Below the pieces are notes generated by a model that did not search any database, had not been told where the DNA came from, and saw only the letters and a list, made by a program, of their open reading frames with translations. Positions 1 to 4,845 of a stretch of 5,944 bases of DNA are shown here, in pieces. The first letter of the stretch is position 1. The number at the start of each line of letters is the position of its first letter. The position numbers were made by a program, and so were the translations under genes. This stretch comes from Candidatus Thiomargarita nelsonii (GTDB lineage Bacteria > Pseudomonadota > Gammaproteobacteria > Beggiatoales > Beggiatoaceae): positions 1-5,944 of the forward strand of contig LUTY01002046.1 of assembly GCA_001640045.1 (NCBI GenBank), in the 5' to 3' direction.

Positions 1-309
1 ATATGTAAGTCCTGGAATTGGGATGCCATAATCTGGAAAAAGGTGCGGAAAGTTGGATTCAATTTGCAAAAGCGAATTTATAAGGCTACAAAACTTGGCA
101 GATACAAGAAAGCCAGAAGTCTCATAAGGATGTTACAACACTCAAGGAGTGGGGCGATGCTTGCTGTTCGTAAAGTTACCCAAGATAATACGGGTAAAAG
201 AACGGCTGGAGTAGATTTTAAAAAAGCCAAAACGCCAAAAGATAAATTAAAATTGGTCGAAGAAGTGCTTAAAACCTATAAGGTTAATTGGAAAGTCCTC
301 ACTTATTAA
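1..309 (+). pseudogene. Group II intron reverse transcriptase/maturase, N-terminal fragment
   Basis: This frame is open from the left edge of the window and ends at TAA 307-309. It encodes only the N-terminal domain of a group II intron-encoded reverse transcriptase (RVT_N type). Visible signatures are NLQKRIYKA, the basic KKARSLIRMLQ helix, LAVRKVTQDNTGKRTAGVD and KLKLVEEVLKTYKVNWK. In complete proteins this is followed by the RT palm with its YADD motif, the maturase X domain and often an HNH domain; none of these occurs here. The protein breaks off after VNWKVLTY where the family normally continues toward the palm. The true start probably lies outside the window; GTG at 43 is an in-frame alternative but falls inside the conserved domain. 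I read this as a truncated, inactive intron ORF. No intron RNA domain V is obvious downstream. Confidence 0.82.
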
Positions 310-539
310 ATGGATCACTATTCGGAGAAGTCATACCAAAATCCTCTCTAAAGAGGATCAGAACCGCGCTATTTATACCGCGAAGGACGTCCAAGATAAA
401 TCTTGGACTCCGCTATAGAAGAGCGAAAATAATAAAAACACTTTTGCAATGGATAAAGAAAGTCTGTATAACGCAGGAATTATTTTTTTGCATCACTCAA
501 AAATTAATCAACTTTGAAAAAAACTCTTTTTGAAGAGTT
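310..539. other. Intergenic stretch with small hairpins, no supported gene
   Basis: Between the truncated reverse transcriptase and the amidase I see no credible gene. An open frame overlapping the end of the RT fragment (288-533) gives a low-complexity basic translation without recognisable motifs. The stretch holds a 7-bp stem at 341-358 (ATCCTCT/AGAGGAT), palindrome copy 1 at 386-411, and a 9-bp stem at 520-541 just before the amidase ribosome binding site. Any amidase promoter should lie here, but I could not identify convincing -35/-10 boxes. Confidence 0.6.
386..411 (+). repeat. Palindromic repeat P, copy 1
   Basis: The 20-bp core GTCCAAGATAAATCTTGGAC (389-408) has 9-bp perfect arms around an AA centre. 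The shared sequence extends asymmetrically to GAC on the left and TCC on the right, which gives the repeat an orientation. Two further copies occur at 1900-1925 (opposite orientation) and 4006-4027 (same orientation). This copy lies about 75 bp after the stop of the truncated reverse transcriptase. Confidence 0.85.
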
Positions 540-541
540 TT
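520..541 (+). promoter_or_regulatory. Hairpin abutting the amidase ribosome binding site
   Basis: AAAACTCTT (520-528) and AAGAGTTTT (533-541) form a perfect 9-bp stem with a 4-nt TTTG loop. The stem ends directly before the purine-rich AAGAGGAG (544-551) that serves the amidase. It could be a weak terminator for upstream transcription, since only four T's close the stem, or an RNA structure affecting amidase translation. The structure is certain; the role is inference. Confidence 0.4.
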
Positions 542-554
542 GCAAGAGGAGCCA

Positions 555-1550
555 ATGAAAATGAAATATAAATTACTTAACCTTCTAGTCTTTATTTGGA
601 TGGTTTTTACAGGTTGTAGTAGTCTAGCCGCGATTCATCTGTATAACGACATAATCCCAGAAGATCCTCCAAAAGACACTAAAAAGCTCGATTCTTCGGT
701 GCCATTAGCTGTTATTCTTGATTTGGGGCATGGTGGAGTTGACAAAGGAACTTCCTATTCGTTAAAGAACCAAGTTATTTGTGAGGACGAGTTAGCTTAT
801 GATGTTGGTCAAAGATTACTAAAGCTTGTAAAAGAAAAATATGGGCGAGTAGCAGAAAAGCTACCACCTTTAAATATTTTTCCAACTACAAAAGATATAA
901 AGTTTACTTATAACGCAGAACAGATTTGTGATGATGGGAAGACCGAGTTTTTTAATTTTCCTAGCGGGAAACTTGAAGCAATCAGAACAAAAAAACAAGG
1001 GGGGCTAAGGCAGCGGGTAAATACAATTAATGCGTGGTATGAATATTTGTTGGATGCCGGATACAAAAAAGATAGGATTGTACTTATAAGCATCCATTTT
1101 GACTATGGAAAACCAAATAAGCATGGTGTTCATATTTTATATCCGGGTTTGGTGTATGACCAACAAAAAAGATTTGATTCTTCCCGTAAATATAGGCATA
1201 GTTTGCCAAGAACTTGGCATTCTTTAAAATTCGGGACATATATAATGGAAGGGCTACAGAATGCTGGGATACCTTTGCATCAAAGTGATGATGAAGAAAA
1301 AGCTTATTTGTTCCAAGGATATTTGATCTGGAGAAATAGCAAAGGAAATGAATATAAAGGAAGATTAGGTATATTTGCACATACGGCTTCAATGCCTAAA
1401 GTGTTAATCGAGGTTGCAAATTTAAAGCATCCTTTTGGCAGACAACATGCCCTCAAAAAAGAGTACCGTCAAAAAGCGGCTGAAGGAATATTTAAAGGAC
1501 TGTTAAAATATCTAAATATTGATCTTTACAATGATCTTCCACATAAATAA
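555..1550 (+). CDS. N-acetylmuramoyl-L-alanine amidase, predicted lipoprotein
   Basis: This is a predicted zinc-dependent peptidoglycan amidase of the Amidase_3 family, which cuts the bond between N-acetylmuramic acid and L-alanine of the stem peptide. The N-terminus (MKMKYKLLNLLVF...FTGC) is a lipoprotein signal with the lipobox cysteine at residue 21, so the protein is probably membrane-anchored and faces the periplasm. Family motifs follow in order: DLGHGG with the zinc His near 59, an acidic EDELAYDVG segment near 77-85 with the probable zinc Glu, RQRVNTINAW, ISIHFDYG with a His near 181, and the C-terminal PKVLIEVANLKHP with the probable catalytic Glu near 286. An insertion around residues 100-150 lengthens it relative to minimal domains. 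ATG 555 lies only 3 nt after AAGAGGAG; ATG 561 has better spacing (9 nt) and removes two residues. The gene is complete, 331 aa, and faces the R-M genes convergently. I recognise no specific gene name. Confidence 0.88.
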   Translation: MKMKYKLLNLLVFIWMVFTGCSSLAAIHLYNDIIPEDPPKDTKKLDSSVPLAVILDLGHGGVDKGTSYSLKNQVICEDELAYDVGQRLLKLVKEKYGRVAEKLPPLNIFPTTKDIKFTYNAEQICDDGKTEFFNFPSGKLEAIRTKKQGGLRQRVNTINAWYEYLLDAGYKKDRIVLISIHFDYGKPNKHGVHILYPGLVYDQQKRFDSSRKYRHSLPRTWHSLKFGTYIMEGLQNAGIPLHQSDDEEKAYLFQGYLIWRNSKGNEYKGRLGIFAHTASMPKVLIEVANLKHPFGRQHALKKEYRQKAAEGIFKGLLKYLNIDLYNDLPHK

Positions 1551-1614
1551 ATACTTAAGTACCTAGTGCCGGAGAGCGGAAATTCCAAAACCATTGAACT
1601 ACAGGGATTATTTA

Positions 1615-1719
1615 TTAGCAGGGATAAGTCAAAAAAAGCTGGACGTTTCAAAAAACCAGTTATTTATGCGATTGATTTAAGAATTTAAGAAATAAAAGAT
1701 TTTGACTTATCCCTGCTAA
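1615..1719. mobile_element. MITE-like element with 20-bp perfect terminal inverted repeats
   Basis: The left end TTAGCAGGGATAAGTCAAAA (1615-1634) is matched exactly in reverse complement at 1700-1719. The element is 105 bp and non-coding, and TA dinucleotides flank it at 1613-1614 and 1720-1721. Counting those, the inverted match extends over 23 bp (1612-1634/1700-1722). Small size, perfect ends and TA flanks fit a MITE mobilised by an IS630/Tc1-mariner-type transposase. No such transposase is in the window, so the family assignment is inferred. Confidence 0.72.
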
Positions 1720-1740
1720 TAACTATTGGCTGTCGTTAAA

Positions 1741-1806
1741 GAAGTGGTACGGATATTTCCGCGAACCGAAACTAGTGCAGAAAAGCGGAAATCTCCAGAC
1801 CACTTC
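1741..1806. repeat. Imperfect inverted repeat, 22-bp arms
   Basis: Arms 1741-1762 and 1785-1806 match at 19 of 22 positions in inverted orientation, with a 22-bp spacer. The right arm and its upstream flank (CTAGTGC...AGCGGAAAT, 1772-1792) resemble 1563-1583 in direct orientation, where CTAGTGC and AGCGGAAAT recur at similar spacing. The MITE at 1615-1719 lies between these two diverged direct copies. This is probably an older dispersed repeat, broken up by later insertions. Confidence 0.6.
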
Positions 1807-1813
1807 AAAAGAT

Positions 1814-1835
1814 GCCTTGAAATAAATTTCAAGGC
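1814..1835. terminator. Perfect 10-bp hairpin, possible bidirectional terminator
   Basis: GCCTTGAAAT and ATTTCAAGGC form a perfect 10-bp stem around an AA centre, between the 3' ends of two convergent genes. That position suits a bidirectional terminator. Neither side has a strong T run (TAAAAGC on one strand, ATCTTTTG on the other), so termination is only plausible. The 9-10-bp arms and AA centre resemble palindrome P, with a different arm sequence. Confidence 0.45.
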
Positions 1836-1899
1836 TAAAAGCTAAATTAACATAAATTTTAATAAATTCAGTTTGTTAGTATGATTTAGACGGTATTTT

Positions 1900-1925
1900 G
1901 GAGTCCAAGATTTATCTTGGACGTC
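1900..1925 (-). repeat. Palindromic repeat P, copy 2 (left border of the R-M genes)
   Basis: The reverse complement of copy 1, identical over all 26 bp (386-411 versus 1900-1925). It lies 65 bp beyond the stop codon of the restriction endonuclease. With copy 3 at 4006-4027 it brackets the methylase-nuclease pair in inverted orientation, with GGAGTCC outermost on both sides. It may also act as the transcript 3' end of the R-M operon, although no long T run follows. Confidence 0.85.
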
Positions 1926-1990
1926 TTTGATTATCTGAAAAGCTATCGCACAGATTGCACACTTTGAGAATTATAACTCACCTGCATTGG

Positions 1991-2965
1991 CTAATAGGGT
2001 TCTAGGAATTTATGACCGTTAAAATGTATTAAATGATCGGGATTATCAGCTATCCAAACTTCTGTTTCCCAAGCTATTTCAAGTATCCACTTTTTAAATT
2101 CTTTTTTGTCAAGAAAGGCAGTCACGTAGATAATTTCCGCAGTGCATTTCTTAGTGAGTTCTTTCAACTCCAACAATCTGACTTCATTGATTGCACCGCT
2201 ACTGTGGACGGCTTCAATCAAGTAGAGCCATTTTTTAGATGAATAGTATGCAATAATATCCGGTAATTCATCGTGAGCTAATTCAAAAAAGTTGAGACTT
2301 TTAAGTTGTTTTTCCTCAATATAAAGCCGCTTATTTGACGTATCGCCTACATAAAGAATTTGACAACCTTGACCAAATCTCGGTAAAAATTCCTCAATAA
2401 TTTCTTTTTGCAACAAGTTATGTTTACCAGCAGATAGTTCAAGTAATTTGCCGCTTGGTAAGGTAACAGGCACTTTTTCAATATTCCTTTTTCTTGCCAA
2501 ACGCTCTTTTAATGAAACTTCATTAGCCACAAACGCTTGAAGTTTCCCACTCCAATGACTTGTTTTATAGTTGGTTATTAAGTTTTTGAAATTGGATTCT
2601 AAACTATAACCTCTGGTTGGATCGTTAGTTGCTGCATTCGGATTGTCAGCACTATTAAAGCCGGCTAACACGAGTAATCTTAAATCCTTCCGGCGAATAT
2701 CATCATAAGAACTTCTCGATAGATTTTCCTCAAAATGCTCATTGATAAAATCAATGATGTCTCTGGTTGACATCAAACGTTTTTCTTCTAATCCTTTCGC
2801 ATCGTTCCAAGAGCTTGTCACACCCGCAACCGCCAGGAAAGCCATTGCCATTCGTTCCTTTCTTCTTTCTGTTTGCTCAGCAACGGGTATTCCAACCGAG
2901 GAGAGAATATCAAGAGCTTCTTCAATGACTTTCTTGATAGAATGAGATTTATTACTATTTTTCAT
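1991..2965 (-). CDS. BsuBI/PstI-family type II restriction endonuclease
   Basis: Predicted type II restriction nuclease of the BsuBI/PstI family (PstI cuts CTGCA^G). From the ATG at 2965 it is 324 aa, about the length of PstI. The N-terminal half carries the family's winged-helix-like region: the RMAMAFLAVAGV segment near 39-50 and LLVLAGFN...NDPTRGYSL near 97-121. The C-terminal nuclease domain has ELPDIIAYY (PD at 235-236), WLYLIEAVHSSG (Glu near 251) and the closing AWETEVWIADNPDHLIHFNG block (298-317). PD plus Glu fits a PD-(D/E)XK-type active site. The frame is open to 3052, but that extension overlaps the methylase and does not resemble the family. ATG 2965 begins 13 bp after the methylase stop; ATG 2971 is an alternative. 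No good Shine-Dalgarno precedes it, so translation may be weak or coupled, which would keep nuclease below methylase. Target specificity cannot be read from sequence alone. Confidence 0.9.
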   Translation of the reverse strand: MKNSNKSHSIKKVIEEALDILSSVGIPVAEQTERRKERMAMAFLAVAGVTSSWNDAKGLEEKRLMSTRDIIDFINEHFEENLSRSSYDDIRRKDLRLLVLAGFNSADNPNAATNDPTRGYSLESNFKNLITNYKTSHWSGKLQAFVANEVSLKERLARKRNIEKVPVTLPSGKLLELSAGKHNLLQKEIIEEFLPRFGQGCQILYVGDTSNKRLYIEEKQLKSLNFFELAHDELPDIIAYYSSKKWLYLIEAVHSSGAINEVRLLELKELTKKCTAEIIYVTAFLDKKEFKKWILEIAWETEVWIADNPDHLIHFNGHKFLEPY

Positions 2966-2978
2966 GTACATATATACG

Positions 2979-3999
2979 TTAAAATAAAGTTGGAATAGGC
3001 TTAAATAAATGACGCTTTTTTTGAATTTCCTCTTTTGCGTACAATGGCCCAATTTCTAAGCCATTTTTGACTGACACGGCTAACTGATAAGCCAACATGG
3101 GCGGTACAGCATTGCCAATTTGATTGAATTGACTCGTTTCAGTGCCACAAAATTCAAACCAATCGGGAAAACTTTGCAATCTTGCCGCTTCTCTTACCAC
3201 CAATCTGCGCCGCCTACCATCAGGTAATTTGAGCCGGTGCATATCACCAGTGGGGGCTGCGATATTTCTACAAGTCAACGTTCTTGCCGGCTTATTCGGG
3301 GATAAATCACGCGGGTTAATACATTTAGACGCGATTTCATATTTTTTGACATAGTTATCCATTGAGGGAGTCAAAATTTTTGATTCATCAACCACCGAAG
3401 ACATTAAATCACCAATCGCATCTGCAACCGTTAATTTTTTCATAGCTGGCTCAGGAAATTGAAATTTGCCACGATGCCCCACCACAAATAATCTCTCTCG
3501 GTTTTGCGGCACCCCATAATTGACCGCGTTTAATAATTGATACTCAACAATGTAGCCCAAATCGATTAATTCTTCTATGATATAATCAAGATACCCTTTG
3601 TTGGCATACAACATGCCTCTCACATTTTCAAACAGAACCATTTTGGGATTTGCTTTTTTAATAGCATTGAGGAAAATTGGAAAACCGTTTCTGTCATCCT
3701 TTTGACCTTTTTGGTGTCCACCGACACTAAAGGGCTGACAAGGTGGCCCCCCAATGACTATATCAACTTCATCAATAAAATCAATATTGGTATCAAGTTT
3801 TTTTTTCAAGACAATTTCCAATCAAATTTTGAGTGTAGGTTTTGGCTGCAAAGCTGTCCAGATCAACGCCAAGGGTTTTAAATCCGACCGCTTCAAATCC
3901 AAGCGATAAGCCGCCACAACCCGCAAATAAATCAATGACTTGATAATTTAAATGGGATTTAGGGAGCAAAGTCTTATTGATTTTTTCTATGTAAATCAT
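2979..3999 (-). CDS. DNA (cytosine-5-)-methyltransferase, interrupted at an A9 tract
   Basis: Type II 5-cytosine DNA methyltransferase, the protective partner of the downstream nuclease. ATG 3999 opens a frame with motif I, DLFAGCGGLSLGFE (residues 23-36), that stops after 68 aa at TGA 3793-3795. The rest continues in another frame: GGPPCQPFS (motif IV, catalytic Cys near 87), FENVRGM (motif VI, near 123-129), QNRERLFVVG (motif VIII, near 165), a target-recognition region, ARLQSFPDWF (motif IX) and QIGNAVPPMLAYQLA (motif X). The break is in nine T's at 3798-3806, nine A's in the mRNA. With eight A's the reading becomes LEKKLDTNIDF and the enzyme is a complete 339 aa. As written it is frameshifted. 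A fraction could be made by slippage on the A run, by a phase-variable tract length, or the base may be an error. TTG 3821 could start only the part lacking motif I. Palindrome copy 3 lies 6 nt before the ATG. Confidence 0.9.
3798..3806 (-). repeat. A9 homopolymer tract causing the methylase frameshift
   Basis: Nine consecutive T's on the + strand (A9 in the methylase mRNA) sit between the codons for motif I and motif IV. Removing one base joins the two frames exactly. Runs of this length are known substrates for replication slippage and, when A or T, for RNA polymerase slippage. Confidence 0.9.
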
Positions 4000-4005
4000 G
4001 TTTTT

Positions 4006-4027
4006 TCCAAGATAAATCTTGGACTCC
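4006..4027 (+). repeat. Palindromic repeat P, copy 3 (right border; methylase leader)
   Basis: TCCAAGATAAATCTTGGA plus ACTCC; it matches copies 1 and 2 over 22 bp but lacks the GACG end. On the minus strand it reads toward the methylase and ends with TTGGA, followed by AAAAAC and the ATG at 3999. The only Shine-Dalgarno-like bases (GGA) therefore lie in the hairpin arm, so folding of the leader could mask them. It is inverted relative to copy 2. Confidence 0.8.
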
Positions 4028-4031
4028 TAGT

Positions 4032-4285
4032 TTAAGGGCTTAAAATGTTAGAAACTGGTATATGGGGCAATTGCGACGGTATCAATGTTTCTCCTGAGTT
4101 AAAAATATCCCCAACTAATACAGGATTTTGTACGTCAAGGAGTGCCGCTTTCCCTTTTTGAGTTGAAAATAATTCAATCATATTTCTGACACAAGCTGCA
4201 TGTGAAGGACCGATTGGTGCCATGTTTTTGAGTTGCGGCTCTTTGGCAGCAGCGTGTTGTTTGTTGCCTCTTTGTGTGCGATACC
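4032..4285 (-). pseudogene. Unrecognised decayed segment with a type IIG methylase tail-like stretch
   Basis: The minus-strand frame is open from about 4285 to a stop at 4032-4034, and an ATG at 4223 would give 63 aa. There is no Shine-Dalgarno before that ATG, and I recognise no family for the MAPIGPSHAACVRNMIELF...LPHIPVSN part. Upstream of the ATG the same frame reads NKQHAAAKEPQLKN, which matches NKQLATTKEPQIKN in the tail of the type IIG methylase (5498-5944) at 10 of 14 residues. The DNA (4225-4266 versus 5607-5648) matches at 33 of 42 bases in the same frame. Homology does not extend on either side. This looks like recombination debris between the toxin module and the R-M genes; a genuine small protein cannot be excluded. 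Confidence 0.35.
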
Positions 4286-4310
4286 CATTCCAAAATTATG
4301 TTTGGGAATG
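4286..4310 (-). repeat. Small bulged hairpin after the 55-aa ORF
   Basis: On the minus strand CATTCC...GGAATG form a 6-bp stem, extended by AAA/TTT after a one-base bulge, starting 16 nt past the stop of the 55-aa ORF. No T run follows, so it is not a convincing intrinsic terminator. It may mark the 3' end of the module. Confidence 0.25.
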
Positions 4311-4325
4311 AGGACTTATGTTCCT

Positions 4326-4493
4326 TTATCGCTTTATTTTTGGTTTTCTTGCCTGTTGAAGTTGTCGCAGTTCCTCTGTGCGGTGCTGCCAGTAAGCAAC
4401 TTCCTCACTTATCGTCATATTTTTGGTTTGCTCGTAAATTCTTTCCGCACCGCGATGTTGTAATGCCACGCAATCAAATTGTTTAGCCTTCAT
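4326..4493 (-). CDS. Small 55-aa partner protein of a PIN-domain toxin module
   Basis: ATG 4493 to TAA 4326-4328 encodes 55 aa: MKAKQFDCVALQHRGAERIY..., then MTISEEVAYWQHRTEELR and a basic QQARKPKIKR tail. Short charged proteins with a FDCV...IYE...M(T/S)xEEE(L/V)AYW pattern are familiar to me as uncharacterised ORFs directly next to PIN-domain proteins, and are probably antitoxins or accessory partners. Here a PIN remnant lies just upstream: a frame ending MEIGVINYEG at 4483 overlaps this start, as expected for a translationally coupled pair. The middle is predicted helical and rich in Glu, Arg and Gln; the protein is likely soluble. GGGG at 4501-4504 lies 7 nt before the ATG and may be the ribosome binding site. 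The ORF is intact although its neighbour is broken. The role is inferred from context. Confidence 0.68.
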   Translation of the reverse strand: MKAKQFDCVALQHRGAERIYEQTKNMTISEEVAYWQHRTEELRQLQQARKPKIKR

Positions 4494-4729
4494 AGTTAAT
4501 CACCCCAATTTCCATGCTACCCCTATATTTAAAGAAAAACTACAAGGATTTCATATAAACAAGGATTAAAAAAAATCCCTGCTTATATTTAATCTCTGTA
4601 GTTCATTATTTAAGCAACTTACTGACTTCTTTGAATGCCAATTTTTTCATCAAAAGCATCATCAAAGACACCATCAAAGATGGAGGTATCAGCGTAAACT
4701 GGGAAAATAGGAAAGTTCATTGTTGCCAT
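4483..4729 (-). pseudogene. PIN-domain toxin (VapC-like) gene with internal deletion
   Basis: ATG 4729 (or ATG 4720) opens MNFPIFPVYADTSIFDGVFDDAFDE, a typical PIN-domain beginning with the first metal-binding Asp in ADTS. Proteins of this family are normally Mg-dependent ribonucleases of about 150 aa. Here the frame ends after 36 aa at TAA 4619-4621. A short piece resembling the C-terminal end, KYRGSMEIGVINYEG, is readable in another frame and ends at TAA 4483-4485, overlapping the start of the 55-aa partner. The roughly 100 codons between, including the remaining acidic active-site residues, are gone. In their place lies the palindromic element 4538-4603. The toxin is therefore dead, while its partner remains. 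The N-terminal call is firmer than the C-terminal one. Confidence 0.62.
4538..4603. mobile_element. MITE-like palindrome inside the broken PIN gene
   Basis: Two 30-bp arms (4538-4567 and 4574-4603) match in inverted orientation at 24 of 30 positions around an A6 spacer. Most mismatches are transitions that could still pair as G-U in one transcribed strand. The right arm, read on the minus strand, begins AACTACAGAGATTA and contains AGCAGGGAT. The same elements occur at 1598-1626 (AACTACAGGGATTA... AGCAGGGAT), so this belongs to a repeat family also present beside and within the 1615-1719 element. It occupies the deletion point of the toxin gene. Confidence 0.65.
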
Positions 4730-4820
4730 GATTGCATTGTCTTTCTTGGTTGTTGTTTATCCAGCCTGTCAAAGCTGAGCAAAAGGGTAGTCATTGCAAA
4801 ACAGAGTTTGGAAACGAGTC

Positions 4821-4845
4821 AAAAAAACGAGATAAAACCATCGTT
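4821..4845 (-). terminator. Possible weak terminator after the 209-aa gene
   Basis: On the minus strand a 5-bp stem (AACGA/TCGTT, 10-nt loop) overlaps the stop codon of the 209-aa gene and runs into seven T's (4821-4827). The stem is short, so this is a tentative call for the end of the type IIG operon. Confidence 0.25.

Larger units (their letters stand above)
1551..1990. other. Repeat-rich intergenic region between convergent genes
   Basis: These 440 bp separate the amidase from the restriction endonuclease gene, which converge. I see no coding frame. The stretch holds a diverged direct repeat (from 1563 and from 1772), a MITE-like element (1615-1719), an imperfect 22-bp inverted repeat (1741-1762/1785-1806), a perfect 10-bp hairpin (1814-1835) and palindrome copy 2 (1900-1925). 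The density of nested repeats suggests repeated insertion into a tolerant site. Confidence 0.75.

Noticed and set aside
288..533. 81-aa plus-strand frame after the reverse transcriptase
   Set aside because: It runs through palindrome P and low-complexity sequence, has no ribosome binding site and no recognisable motif, and does not restore the RT reading.
1084..1392. 102-aa minus-strand frame inside the amidase gene
   Set aside because: Antisense to a gene with clear catalytic motifs; the translation shows no family features.
1563..1925. CRISPR-like array
   Set aside because: The repeats differ from one another, are palindromic and irregularly spaced, and no cas gene is near.
2966..3052. 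N-terminal 29-residue extension of the nuclease frame
   Set aside because: It overlaps the methylase C-terminus and would make the protein longer than the PstI family; ATG 2965 gives the family length.
3142..3354. 70-aa plus-strand frame
   Set aside because: Antisense shadow of the methylase target-recognition and motif IX region.
4233..4486. Two overlapping plus-strand frames of 70-76 aa
   Set aside because: They lie opposite the 55-aa ORF and the decayed segment, and their hydrophobic translations are typical of antisense frames.
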